From assembly GCF_000003815.2 (NCBI RefSeq), contig NC_049991.1:1659718-1723717 (forward strand): a stretch of 64,000 bases of DNA, read 5' to 3'. The position numbers were made by a program, and so were the translations under genes. The stretch comes from Branchiostoma floridae. Its lineage: Eukaryota > Chordata > Leptocardii > Amphioxiformes > Branchiostomatidae. Shown one piece after another: positions 25,001 through 40,000 of this stretch; within the stretch, counting starts at the first letter, position 1, and the number at the start of each line of letters is the position of its first letter. The notes below the pieces were generated by a model. The model made no database searches. It had not been told where the DNA came from and was given only the letters and a program-made list of their open reading frames with translations.

Positions 25001-28000
25001 GGAGCGTGGTCTAGTGCGAGCAGCCTGTGGCGCCGTGCCGCGTTCGGCGCGCTGACACAACAGAGGCAGAAGGTGCAGAGGCAACAGTCAGTTGTGAGCA
25101 TGGGGTGGGACCTGCTCGTGAAGATGACTTTGGCAAGTATCATGGATGTCCACGCTATTTAACACTGACACAGTACTAGAGATATGGCTATGAACATGTG
25201 TATGAACCAGCTGGTGTGAACTGCATGCTGTGTGATGATTTCTGATATAATTCAACCACTGTGACAATAACTTGAGGATGATACAAATATGAACAGTAAC
25301 TGTTGATTTAAGGATGAATGTAGCCACCTTTATCCACAGGGCAATTTACATTGTATATCGGTTGTTTTTAAAATGGAATCATCAAGTCAAAAGATGATGG
25401 TTTCATACTGCAGTACATAATGTAACTATTTGAAAATATACATTTGTATATTCTTCAAATTGATGTCCTGAAATGCTAATCTCCAACCAGATCCATGGTG
25501 CGTAATGTATGGTATCAAACTCCCGTTTGACTCACTTAGCTGGCTACACTCCTTGGCCAGCTTTGACACTATCTTATGGCACCGTAGGATCTGCTTGGAG
25601 ATTACTGAAATGCTGTTTTCAAAAAGAACGGATAAAGGTTACCCCACGGATAAAGGTTTACTAAGTGATACATGAACAATGAGTAGGATGTTCTCTTATC
25701 TCCAGAATCATATAAATGAAAAACTGAAGTAAGTTGTGCTATGATTGATAGCCACTTTGAAATCAGTCTCTTCTCTGCTACAGCAACAAAAGCGAGAACA
25801 GGATGTGGCCAAACCGGCGCCGCTCGTGAACAGTCGCAGCTTCGCACCGGTCAGCATGGAGGAGGATGACGACATTGACGACCTTGATTTCTCCTTCTTT
25901 GGACGAGATGTAAGTAGCACTCAGCTTACAAATCTATGTGTAATGTTTATGTTTCAAAATAACGCAACAACAAAGATTCTCTGATCTTACCTCGAGTCTT
26001 TTCCTCTTTGATGTAGGTCATACTGACTCATACCTATGGTTATGGCCACTATAGTTCCAGTCTACACTGTCTTTATTTCTGTTCTCTAACAATTCTTTTG
26101 TCACACTGTCTGAGTACAAATCTATGTGTATGTTTATGTTTCAAATTAACGCAACAACAAGGATTCTCTGATCGTACCTCGAGTCTTCTCCTCTTTGATG
26201 TAGGTCATACCTATGGTTATGGTCACTATAGTTCCGCTACACTGTCTTTATTTAATATGTTCTCTCGAACAATTATTTTGTTACACTGTCTGAGTGCATT
26301 TTTATTGTGGTTGGTCATGGAGTGTCCATCCTCCCTTTTGAATCTATTTTTAGTATATGTGGGGAAAGTTGATGAAAGATATTTTGCTCAGAGATTTTGG
26401 TCGGATCTTACAAGTTTGATTTGGAGCTCGTAACGTTATGTACTATTACATGACATTGTATGTTGTCTGCATGGTGTGAATATTTTGAAGAAATAGGGCT
26501 TGATTTTTGGTGTGACAGTTTCCAAATTTAATGTTCTTGTCAGTTAATGTGGTTTCGTCTTGTCTTTACAATTCTGTATTTGACTATTTTATTCTGAACT
26601 GTTGAAGGTACATGTAATTGTTTGGTTTAAGCTTAGATTAGGAGTTACACAATAAATTCCTATGTAGAGCTGGTTATACTTCTGAATCACAGTGTTCAGT
26701 TATGTATTGACATACTTAGTCTAATGTAATTATAGGATATGATAGGAAGTCGTATTAGATAGATAAATCCACAGATTGGGATACATGACATATGTGCACA
26801 ATGTAGGTGTTAATGTTCAAGTATTGGATGGCCAGAATAACAAAAAAACTTTTCTAGAAGCCAAAACTATTCAGCATGATTCAGCAAACTGCTGCTCTAC
26901 TGCAATTTGTCACAAGTTCCTTTATCCGCTTTTCCCTTGGTACTTTCGGCCCTCCTAAGGTGCATTTAATGCTGTCAAATAAATCCGGCGTAGAGCCTCC
27001 AGCTAGAAGAACTTGTGGCAAACCTGTTGTACCAATCGTGATCTGTTCATCGTAAAACCATCACGGACCACTCTCTGTGTATCTCATCACGTAGTTTCTT
27101 CTGGGAGATCAGCGGACAATGTAATTTGTCTTGTCACAAGTTTGTTTTAGCAGAAAACCGAAAATCCATACCCGGCCTTAGGCAGGCCTGCCAACCATGT
27201 CCAATGATTGAGGAGAGTTGGTACTCTGCGGACCACAACATTGGCTAGGAGGGAGGTCATGGAAAAGTTGGCAATCCGCCATCGGAATTAGCCCACACCT
27301 GTTCCTTCATTCATCTTCACTGTGCTGACATTCAACATGCATTTTCCGTTACGATAAATCCATACTAATTGAGTGTCTTATTTTTCACGATTACCCAGTT
27401 TGAATCGTATCCAATCTAAGAGAGGGAAAAGTTTTTGCAGGTTTCTCAGTGAATAGTCAAAAGAATATCTCTTTGAGGAGTCAAAAGACCAGACATGTAT
27501 TTTCCATTTCGATAAATCCATACTAATCGAGTTTCTTATTTTTCACGGTTACCCAGTTCAAATCTTATCCAATGAAGAGTAGGAAAAGTTTTTGCAGGGG
27601 CTCTTAGTAAGGATTCAAAAGAATATCTCTTTGAGGAGTCAAAAGACCAGACATTGAACATGTCTTTTCCGTTACGATAAATCCATACTAATTGAGTTTC
27701 TTGTTTTTCACGATTGCCCAGTTCAAATCATATCCAATTGAAGAGTAGGAAAAGTTTTTGCAGGGGCTCTTAGTAAGGATTCAAAAGAATATCTCTTTGA
27801 GGAGTCAAAAGACCAGACATTGAACATGTCTTTTCCGTTACGATAAATCCATACTAATCGAGTTTCTTATTTTTCACGATTGCCCAGTTCGAATCGTATC
27901 CAATCTAAGAGAGGGAAAAGTTTTTGCAGGTTTCTCAGTGAGTAGTCAAAAGAATATCTCTTTGAGGAGTCAAAAGACCCAACAATACATGTATTTTCCG

Positions 28001-31000
28001 TTACGGTAAATCCATACAAATTGAGTTTCTTATTTTTCATGATTACCCAGTTCAAATCGTATCCAATCTAAGAGTAAGAAAAGTTTTTGCAGGAGTTCTC
28101 GGTGAGGAGCTGAAAGGATATCTCTTTGAGAAGTCAAAAGTTGAAGTTTTATAGCTCATTTGGACTCTTTGCAAGGAACAGTTGAAACCATTAGTTGGCA
28201 AGATATTGGACATGTAAGTCATTTAGATCTGAGGGGAAATCATGCTTTAGAGCCCTGCTCTCATCTTTTGGCAGTGTTTTATCTCATGTAGCCTTCTTGC
28301 ATTTTTAGATCTTTAAAAAAAGCGAACATCTGAACAAGACATTATGGCGTAGCAAGGTGAACTGATAACCATGCTTTTACATTGTACTGTTGTAATAAGT
28401 TTGTAGGCCATCAAACGATTTGACATGTACATTTGTACCGCATGTTGTTCATATGGATGCAGAGGGGAAGGCAAGAGCCAATTCCAATATTTCATATCGA
28501 CCTTTTAGACCATTATGGAAGCACAAATTGCCAGCCAATGCTGCATTACTGTCTCTTTGTTCCGCGGTGAAAATACGAGCACATGCCATAAAAATGACAA
28601 CTACACCTTGTAGCTGTAAAACACACAGATGGATGTCCGAGAGGAAGTCCAGTAGCAAATCTGATAAGGTAGCTCAGCAGTATAGAGATAACACTGTTCA
28701 GGGAAAACCCAAAAGGGGTGGGAGGGGGGCAAGAGAAGATGAAAGCAGGAGGTGTAAGATAGTTAAAGATAATTGTGTATACATTCTAATGCCACATTCA
28801 ATGATTATACATTGTATTGTGGGTTTGCTGTCTGTGTATCTCCCTTGCACAAGAAAAGAAAATAGAGATTGTGAATGTGAATTGTCTTTGAACCGAGGAG
28901 GTTGAAATGAAACTAGATATATTTTTTTGCTCTCCAGTTTGTGGTACCAGTTTTTTCGTCATAAGGTACATGTACTATGATTTGTTTTGCTATAGAGTAC
29001 ATGTGTCATTTTTCAGTGGCCATGAACCAGTCATGTGCAGCTCTGTTATAAGAATAGAGGTCACAATCCAACTCACATGTCTTAGTATTACTGATTAGAT
29101 GTTGTTCATTTTCTTTGTTAAATCTGAAAGAATGTATTCATTAGTTTAGATTTTTTCGATGGATGAGGTACTCCAAAGGAGGGCATAATTGCAGTCTTTT
29201 TGACTCAGAACCAAAAGGTCCTGGGTTCACATCCTCTCATGCTGCCGATCTTGTGTCCTTGGGAAAGGCACAATGTAACACGACTTTCCTCACTGACCAC
29301 ACAAGTGTACAAATGGATACCTGACTTTGGTTGGGGAGGTCAAAGGTAGTGGAAGGAGAGGGTAATGGGCTCCACCTTCCAACACAGTGCCCAAGACACA
29401 GTGGATAACAACCCACCGTCCCTATGGCTTCAAGAATGATATGGGACTAACTTTGCAAACATGTACATTGCACCCAAACAAGCAAATTTCTGTCCCAAAA
29501 CGGAGGGACGGGTCCTGTAGACAGCCCTGTACTTCAGTCATAAATCCCCCCCCCCCCCCACACTGTAATGTTCCACCCCAATCACATGCCTTGATGTTTT
29601 CCAGGAATCCAGGGCAAAGAAATGTACATTTACGTAGAAGCTAGCTCGAGCCCAGAACCCTTTAACAGGCTATCTCCCATACAAACTGTTCTCCTGGGAC
29701 CAAGTTCCAACCAAGAAACCTCTATCATGGCTATTTGCACTTTTTTCAGCTTGCAAACACACTTACATGTACATGTACATGTACGATGCATAACACATGA
29801 TCTTCTATGGACGAATAATGGGGGAGGTGGTTCACCTCCATTTTCACCTTCCACTCACATGTACTAATGTTTTGGAGTACAGGTCATTTGTATTCGGGAG
29901 TTTTTTGGCATTTCAAAACCACAGTGTTAATGTATTGATGTACATGTACTTCAAAGCAGCATGCAAAAGTCTCCTTTCTTTCCTTGTACATGATGGGGAG
30001 GGGGCCATACAAATTCATTCACTTGTTTCACAGATACAAGGATTGAGGTCATTTTTTTTAGCTCTCTCCCTGGCCTGCTGAATTAGGACCTAATACCTGA
30101 GAGAAAAAAGACTTGAAAATTGAATTTTTTTGCTTCCCTGTTGTCATTCACACTACAGCTTGTACTTTTCCCTCAGAAATTGTAAGACCCTTTCTCTCGA
30201 ACAGCTTTTTGCCTAACCACCACCATGGGTATTTCAACAAACTACTAATACCTTGAGTTCTGCTTAACAAGTCGATGCTAACCGTTTGTTCAGCATGATT
30301 GAGTGCCATGTTCAGCTGACTGTGGTTTTCTGCCATTACAGGCTCACCAGGCTGCTACCTCATTCTCAGTCTTCCTCTACCTCCAACACATAGGAGCTCT
30401 CATGTTCTTCCTTCTTCTCAAGGTAGCTCGTTCTGTCATCGCGCTGTCGTGACGTGCTAGCTCTCGCTCGTGTCGGTCTGTCCGTGCGCCCTGTTGTTCT
30501 CGTGACCCCCCCGCAGAATCGTACAGTGTTGTGCTAGAATGTTGCGTATCCAAAACCTTGCAATTACTTTGCTTATAGACCATAGGCCATGTGATTGTCT
30601 CTGTGCCAATTTTTCTCGCAGATATTTTTAGTTCTTTGCACAGTCTATTCTTGGTGCACTTTAGGGCACCGTTACATTCTTCATACCTTTTATATTCAGC
30701 ACCTGAACTAACACTGAGTCTCCCAAATTTAGAGCTGCCTCATTGCCAACACAACCTGTTTAAGTTTGCAGTTACTGTAGAAATGTTAACTGTGTCTATA
30801 AATAGATGTTGTAGAAAAGTGTATACAGGTATGTTGAGTGGGATACAATGGTTTCCCGTGGTAACCTGAGAAAATATTGTGCCTTGTGTGTGTCCCAGTC
30901 GTAGTGCTAAAATTTCTCTACTAAAACTTTGAAGGACAGTTTTTGTCCTGTATTTGACACAACTGCCTCACCTGTATGTAGACTGTAAGATCTTTTTCCT

Positions 31001-34000
31001 TGTCTTTTTTTCTTTCTTCTTTTGTACAGCAGTCTGATTTCTATGTACGTGCTTCTTCATTTCATTGAATTAGTTTTCATATAAAACCATGTTTTTTTTT
31101 AGAAAGTAGGCTGTAAAATATGAAGAACAATGTTTATTATATGAGGGAAAAGTTTTCATGATTATGGTACAGGTGTTTCTATTAGTGTCATAATATGACT
31201 GTATTTGATATTCCTAGGTCCTTTTTAGTATTACTTAGACAAGTGATGGGAAGTTATTATTAATATGCTCATATTACCCTGGTATAAACTCCCTAGCAGG
31301 TAAAATGCTGCAGCTCAAAAGAAACAACAGTTACAGTCTTGTAACAATATTATGATTAGTTATTATGAAAATGTTATACCTGGAAGACTGAAACTGATAT
31401 TAGTGATGAAAATCTTTTATTTTTTTATTTTGTCTAGTTTAGTTTTCTGCATTGTCACAATGTACTGTTCACATTCATTGTAGCACCTACTCTCCAAGCA
31501 GAGGTTAGGCTCCTGCTATATGTCGACATTTCAACAAAATGATACAAAATAGAAAGCCTGATAAAAATGCCTAAAAACATCTTTTTTTTAAATAGCCGGA
31601 GCCTAACCTCTGCTTGGAGCATACATGCATGTATAGCACCCAACAATGGGGGGTATAACAACAAAAGATGGACCTCAACCTCAGTATTGTTTACAAAGGC
31701 AACAGGTCTGGACAGGACTGACCCCCTAGAGTGGGGAATCCCCATACATGAATAATTCCTAAAGATAGAAATTACCTTTGGGAAAACATTTACCATTTGT
31801 CATTGTGGATAAGTTTTTGAAACCGTACCAAGTCCAGACTTGTCCCATAGTGGGACACAAGTCCAGTTGTGGTACCACAGAAAAACAGTACAAAACATGC
31901 CTCCCTCACACGCACATGCTAGTAGAGTCAGACTCTGGTTGCAGGTATGACAAAACGTAGTCCCTTTCTTTTATATGCTTATATTGTTGCCTTCCTAAAT
32001 GGTAGTGCTGTCGCTGTTATGTGTTGCTTGTTGTTGAAATGAGTAGTTCAGAATGTGTCGTACTAGGTACATTATTTTGCTGCTTGTAGGAGAAAAAAAT
32101 CCTGATTACTTTTGATGGCGGAGGCCAAGGCTGGATGCAATTTTTTTTTCATCTTCTTTTGCTGTGATGTTTTGTTTTCAATGAAGGATAAAATAACTTT
32201 CTTGTCTTTCCGTTTCTTTTTTTTCCCTTTTTATGTTTTGTTTTATTATCTCGTGTAGCTGGACACTTCAGAAAAGAAGCTGATATAATGACCAGCTCTT
32301 TTCTCTTTTGTCTTGAATATTTCTATCCTTTTTCTGTCTTTTAGCTTCAATTATTTTTTAATACGCATTTTGTAAGTGCTCTGTCATACAATGTACAATA
32401 ATGTACAATTAGAAATCTTTGCATGCCAAACTAAAATTACTAGACTTATTATTGCTCTTAGTCTTACATTATGAACTTGCAGACATATAGGATTCAAATG
32501 ACATGTTTTTTTGTATGCATTACTTAATGTGAAATATTATTTAGTTACTATTTAAATATTTGCTCACCAGAATGACTCACAGACATTAATATTGCTTCAT
32601 TGTTTATGTGTTGTTTATGTGCCCTGTACGTTTTCTTCTCTTTCTGTTGTGCTTGCTACTAATTTTGCAGCTCGTTGATTACCTATGCTTTGATTCTAAC
32701 ATTTCCTTTTGCCCAATTATGTTCCAATTTGCATGGAGATGGCATCTTGGCTCCACATTATTACCCGTGCATACCTTTGAGGTAATTAAAAAATCCTTGA
32801 AAAAATTACTCTAATCAAATCAGCCCACTGATTTTGGTTCAGAGACTTGTGAAACATTTTGTTCGGAGGAAGGTTAACATATATTGTGTTGATGTAAAAT
32901 TGGAGACGTTATACACTAAAAAAATGATTAATTATTGTATAGAACGCCATTTAGAACCAGTACAAAAATCATAAATTTGGTGCAAGTTTTAGAAAAAAAA
33001 AAAAACACATAACTTGTACAAAAATGTTTTTTTGGGGCAAAAATGTTTTAAGGCAGAAAAATTATAAGGCAAATGTCTGATTAATTTTGAAGTGATTTTA
33101 GTTGTAAAGTCAGAAAATGTTATATGAATATTCTTTCCTGAATTAAGTTCAATCCCAAACGTCCCACAAAAAGACTTAATGAAACACATTTTATTATGAA
33201 GTTGCCTTTTGCAACATCCTGTTCCATAATATTCATAAAGTTAACGCTTAAATATCACATTCTAAACATATGATCACCGGTCCTGAACCAAACGCAGTCG
33301 GTTACTCGAGTTTGTCTTACTTTACACTAATTACTGACTTTAAATGCATGCTGGTTTGTCTTTCAGGCATGCAATTGGCGTAAATGCCTTTGCACCAGTC
33401 GTCAAATCCTTTTGATGTACGAAATGACACGTTAGGAAAATTGGACCACCTAACGCTACATGCACATGTTTTTTCACATGCTGTATAATCATGCTTTCCA
33501 GCCTGCATTTAGAGACTTTTTGCATCCCTTGTTTCCACGATTAACTGAGCTTTGAAACTCTATCTTTCTTTGCACAAATTTTTAGAAGCAGCTTGTAGTA
33601 TGATTTTTCTCTGCGTATTTACCATAAAAATACACCAATGATTAGCATGGTATTTGGTCTTTGTGTGATGAATGTTTAAATTGTGCTTGAAAAAAAAAAT
33701 TGGCCACATTCATGTTCTAGGCAATTTCTGTGTTGAGTTTGTTTCAAAAATGAATATTACAATGTATGGTTCTCTTCGGTCTCTGAAACATACATTCAGC
33801 AAAATTATCATGACAATGTTGAATACATTGTATTGAAAGTGTCAGTAACAAAATTTGCACCACACGTAACTGAATCATCACATGCAAATGTCAAGAATGA
33901 GGCCTTCGTTGGTGTTACCCTCCCTATTTCTGTATGACAAGGTCAGGGAAAACCTTAAAAGCAAGGTGGGGTAAACATAGCTCACTTGTTTTGGCATGTC

Positions 34001-37000
34001 TTACTTAATTGTAACTCCTTTTCCTGACTCTGTTTTAGGTTCCTTCTAATAACAATATGGTAGTGACTTTCTTTCAGTGGTGGATTTTAGTTAATATCAC
34101 AGTCATCACAATGCATGAGACGCTTTTTTCCCCTGCCTAACTAATGTAGAGCGTACAAATGTAGCTGTAGTACGTTTCTTGTACATTTTTGTAGCTCTAA
34201 AATAGGCTGCTTGGAATGTTAGATTATTGTAGGTGTCTCAACTAGAAAGTAGTTGTAGAACTCACAATATGTAGTACAGTTTTCAGTACCTTGCTTTTCT
34301 GAATGTGACAAGCAACATACTCAAACTGACTTGTCAATATAATTTCATTACTAAATTGCTAAATTGTATTCCTGGCCTTTCAATTAACCTTAGTTTCTCT
34401 AAACAGAAAACAAAAAAAAACTGACCTGATTTTGACCTATCCTCTGCAAAAATAACAGAAGTATGCCACGTCCACTAATTCTTTGTGGCCTTTAAGCTCT
34501 AATTTGTCGGTAATGAATGTTTGATTATACGTTCTGGAAACAACAAGAGGGACAGGCTGTTGTCGATGTAAGAATGTGTAATTGTGGGTTGTGCAGACAG
34601 CTAAACACACTGTTCGGGGAATCCTAGTCACTGTACATGTAGGACTGGTAGCCTTCTTTCAATGTCTTCCCAAGCACGTAGTCTAGTTCAGTCATACGAA
34701 AACTACTGGATAGTAGTTGAAACGTCTGACCATTTCCAAAACCATATCCAGTTTCTTATTACCTGGATGTCTAACCTACATTGACGTACACCTAGAATGG
34801 ATTGCTTTAGGGAGTTTATCGCGTTTTGCCTCTTCCAGCTCTCTCCTTCCCATAAGGAAGACATGTACGACGATGAGGTGTTCTTCGACGCGAGTCCGAC
34901 GCCCCAGGGTACGCTGCAGTACGACGCTGTGCAGCCGGGACGTGCGGGCATGGCCGCCAACGTGTTCGACATGGTGGACGGAGGGGCGGCACCGGCGGAG
35001 TACGAAATTCGGGCTGGCGATGCGCTAGATCGTGAGGAGAGGGAAGCAAATGCACGCATGCTGTGAGTTCAAAACAACCCCCCAGTAACTGTTATTGAAC
35101 TAATTTTGTAGTTAAACTGTTAATGCTAGTTCACCCTTATCCATTGGGTAACCTTTATCCGTTTTTTTAAGAACAATGCATTTAGGGATAGATCGACAGA
35201 TGGTGGTTTCAAACTATAATTTCGAAAATAGTACAATTTGAAACTACCGCCCATCGACTTGATATCCCTGGATATATATATGTAACCCTATTTAGCAACA
35301 CAGTGGATTTAGGTTACCCCATGGATAAAGGTGAATTCACCTTTTTTGATTGAACAGCACCAGTCTTTGTCAAGGAATGAAAAAGTCGTTGTAATGGTTT
35401 CATGTGTGGCATCTCCTGATGACTGTTTTAGATAGAAGGGCAACAAGTTCGATAATCATATAATGCAATATTGCAACTTATCATTGATACAAAAAGTTTT
35501 TGCTGACAAAAAAAGTCTGAGACCCACAATTGGTTGACAATGTGCAATATTGTAATGACATTGAAATGCAAGTTGCAAGGGCAAGGCCCAACAGATACCT
35601 TTCGTCACTAGCTGCAGCAAAAATGTAAATTATACTGACTCGTCAATAATGTATATTTTTCTCTAAAGTAATATGCTTTGATTATTCTATGTTTTCCCGT
35701 GTGACATTCATTATGCATATGTCATAACCGTCTTCCAAAACAAATTATGAATTTGAAATTCAAAATTGTAAACATGATTGTGTTCTTGTGCTGGTAAGAA
35801 TTCATAAGTCATACCATGTTTATTAGAAGCAAGGTTTTAGCTTTACTTTACATGAATTATATCAATCCTATGGAATGTGTCTTAACGGCAGATCATTGCT
35901 GGTCTCGAAAAGATCATACCTTCATTCAGCCATTAGAAGAACTGTTACGTCATCTTCTTTCATTTGAGGCTACCAACTTCAACTTGCTGAAAATTTGGTA
36001 GCCTATATACCGACTGTAAGGTTTCATCCACTGACACTGGGAAGGTCCCCTACTCTTTTCGATAAGTGTGGCAGGTTCTTTTATGTGCTTGGGTTGTGGC
36101 TCTCCCCAAACACGGGACTTCCATTTAACGTCCTATCCAAGAGACGGCCCTAGTCAAAGCTAGGTACTCATTTTTCATCTGACAGTTTGTACAATCAGTG
36201 ATGAAATAATTTTTAAAAAGGTTCGATTTTTTTCCCTTTCATCTTCTAGCCCAACTGATCGAGGGTGGAGAACAGGCAGCAAAAAGAGGATAGCGCCTCC
36301 GCTGCGTGGACAAGACGTCATGGCCGCCCGCGCCCCGCGGAGAAGGAACAGGATCGGAGACCGCGTGCTCCAAATGGCGCTGGACAACTCCGACAGGAGA
36401 GAGTACGGGAGGGGCCTGGTCGGGAAATGGCTGAAGAGGAGTTACAGGAGCAGTATGGCCATGAGCAGTGATATCAAGCACCAGCTAGACACAATCACAG
36501 ACTACAGGTAGGCTTTTAGCTAGGATTTTATTATAGAGGGTCCAAATTTCTTTCTGATAAGATTCACTATGTGGCTATACGCTACAGATGCGAGTATTGT
36601 AGGGGACAGGGGGCATCGACCTTCAATGTTTATGAGTCTTACAGAATCGTAACTTAAACTAGTTATTAAGTTAAAATGGTGCATTTTGAGGTATCCCGAG
36701 GGGCAACTTACTGTCAGACTGACTCAGAGAGATCACATTTGAAGATGTGACCTAGTGGCATCCCTGGTCAATCAGAATTTCATGCTTGTCAGAGGATCTG
36801 CTCCCCAGTGTAAGGGCCTCTTCGGGGCGTGTAGAGCGTCCAATTTCTTATCATTGTCAGCACAGTGTGTCAAATTGACTCCTGGACGCATGCCTGGATA
36901 AAAGACTACAGGTACAACGTGGTACTGTCTTTTCAGTCTAGGATTACTCGCTATCAGCCACGCACTTAGCTGTCCTTGAGTTTAAGCCTGGAAACCAGAC

Positions 37001-40000
37001 TATACAAAAATAAAGCTGCTTTGACCTTCAAGGTTAATCCTCCAGTATTTGCCATAAAGCACAGTGATAAGTCTGGATGATCCTATTTAGGGATAGGACT
37101 GGGGAGGGGGGCAGGGTTTGATTAGGAAACAGCAGTTGAAACACCTTAAGCTAAGGGCACAACCCACCGTTTGTGAAATTCGTCCGTATGCTTTTTGGGG
37201 AGGCCATGTCCGCCACGTATTTCTGAAAATGTGGGAAACAACTGGCAAAAAGCAGGGAGGGAGTACGTCAACATGCCAAGACAAAGTTTTGCCTGCACAT
37301 AAAGTTCTACGGCGTGTCTGTGCTCCAAAATCCGGATTCCCTACGACTTCGTTCAGAGTTGGTTACTTACCACTTAGGGATCCAAAAAGATTGCCCACGT
37401 TTTGGCACGTAGACAGCACATATTTGCACGTACAGCAGGTTGTGCCCTTAGCTTTAGATTAAAGATGGTTGAATTGTTCCTGTTTTATTTTCCAGGCCCT
37501 ACTTCACATACTGGGTCACATTCGTACATATACTGATCACGATCATCGCGCTGGCGGTGTACGGTATCGCGCCTATCGGCTTTGCGGAGACTGAGACGAC
37601 AGCGCTGGTGCGTACGCCCAAGCTTTCGCTGGAGAACATCCCCAAGATTGAGAAGGACAACTTCTGGATAGGGCCTAAAGACGTGAGTCATCCTGTGCAA
37701 TATGAAATATTGAAACTTTAGATACAAAAATGTAGAACATGTACATGTACAAGACACAATGTAGAAAGATGAAATAGAAAAGTAATGTGCATGAAAAAGG
37801 AAAAAAAACTGCAATGAAATTTGTGTATCATTTAGGCAAAGATTTTGTCTTTTCTGAAAACATCCGAGTGTTATCTTTATATGAAGTGTCTTTCTTTTGA
37901 TGGGACTAATTAGCAACAGGGCTGGTCAGAGAAGTTACTCTTAGCCATACTAGCTAATAGGAGTCCTTTCTGTGACGTCACAATCCATTACAAATTGGTC
38001 CCACCAAAGGGACTATGCATAGAACGTAGTACATTGTAGTCAGTTGATTTAAACATTACATCTTTAAACATTACATCCAGTATTTTACCAGTAGATGTTT
38101 CAGAAAAGATCATTTTTAGCATGAATGATGAGGAAATTTCATTTTAATGGTTCAGGTGCAATTAGGAAAACCTAGCATCATCAGCACAAATTTTTCATCA
38201 GTCTATTTTTTTCACCCATTTCCACCCATCACTAATCACTAAATGTGGAACGCAAAATTAATGTCCATTAAAGCCAACATTCAGGCCAGTCTTCATGCCA
38301 TTAAGCTAGCAATTTACACCAACTTTCTTTATACTTTATATGTCGGACACCAGATGCACAAGCATTTATATTCTTCATTGTTTAATCAACTGGAAAACAT
38401 CTTAACGGACGTCAATCGTCTGGCATAAAGGTGTATCATTTTACACTTTACAGGCATATATTTTGAGAACGTTTTTCACGTGTCAATATCGCCATTTTGT
38501 CTGCACGATTGCGAGAATAAAATTCCTTGAGGACAGATTGTTTCCAATGCAGCTGAGTGGAAAGTGCGGTAAAAATTACACGCTATCATGACTTTCTGGG
38601 CCATCGCAGTCTTTGAGACACCACCAACAAACTGTTCCCTTAACCAACAGCAGATGAGATCATCAATTCTAATAGGAGTTACCCAGCTGGCGCAGTTGTG
38701 TCACACACTGCAATGTCTTGGGGTCGTTGACCTTAAGTTTGTTTGAATGCACTTTGTAACAGCCTAGTAATTTGTATTGCTTAGGGCAAGGCCAGAATGG
38801 CTGAAGTACATCTGGTGTGAGTGTGTACCAGATACCGATTAGCCTAAATGTAACAGGTTTACAAGTACAATGTCAGGGCTCGAAATACTTTTTTCTGCAT
38901 ACCTGCACTGGTGCAGGTAACATTGAAAATTACCTGCACCACTCTGAACTTAAGAATTATGAATCATGCTAAAGTTGTTCAGGAACCATTTCTATTTTTT
39001 CTTTCATACTTTATCAATCTTTAAGAATCCATACACACCTACATCATAGAACATTTATGTATAAAGCCCAGTACATAGACTAGTGCAGGTTATATAGGTG
39101 CAGGTAGACACCAGAAATACCTGCACAGCTCCAACTTTACCTGCACTAACCTGCATATGCAGGTGGTATTTCGAGCCCTGAATGTACATGTTTATTGTAG
39201 ATGAAAGGCAGTTCTACAATACTTGGAACCACCACAAAAATTATGATAATGACAGATTTAGTGTGTTTGTACATTATAGGCCCTGAGCACTACTATTATG
39301 GTAAAATTCATTATTCAAAATACAGTCAAACCTGTCTATAGCGGCCACTCAAGGGACTGGGCAAATGTGGCCACTATAGACAGGTGGCCTCTGTATAGAG
39401 GTGGCAACTTGTAGATAATATACCCAAGGGACCGACAAAAAGTGGCCACTATGGACAGGTGGCCCCTCTGTAGAGGTGGCCCCTAATACAGGTTTGACTG
39501 TACAGTCAAACCTGTCTATAGCGGCCACTCAAGGGACTGGACAAATGTGGCCACTATAGACAGGTGGCCTCTGTATAGAGGTGGCAACTTGTAGATAAAA
39601 TACCCAAGGGACCGACAAAAAGTGGCCACTATGGACAGGTGGCCCCTCTGTAGAGGTGGCCCCTAATACAGGTTTGACTGTAACAATCACGAGCTCGAGG
39701 AGAAATCGAAAATGAACTAGGGAATTTAGATAAAACATTCAATATTTAAATTTCAAGTTAGGTACTCATTTTTTTGTCATGTGAAAAACCTTTCCCAAGG
39801 GCACAACAACATATCGGATTTTAACCAAGGACCTTCAGATGGCACTACACAATGCCACAATCTTTAAGTATCGAAAGCTCCTCTGTATTAGAAAAATCCG
39901 TAATTGAATTCATGGTGACTTTTTTGCGTTGGAACAAAGCTCAAATTGTACAACTTGACAAATCAACAATCTTTTAACTTTATAGAATGCTGGCTAAATT

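Larger units (their letters stand above)
28146..34838 (+). other. Rest of iRhom intron 7
   Basis: AT-rich, no exon supported by frame and family similarity. It includes SINE and MITE pieces, a C14 tract (29546-29559) and TGTACATG repeats (29767-29785). An 81-nt open block at 30342-30422 has splice-like ends but is not called as an exon. Confidence 0.5.

Noticed and set aside
28420-28905. 161-codon ORF in iRhom intron 7
   Set aside because: Low-quality composition, no splice sites joining it in frame, no family resemblance; chance ORF in a long intron.
37118-37462. 114-codon ORF just before iRhom exon 10
   Set aside because: It is contained in a foldback MITE; the frame does not join exon 10.
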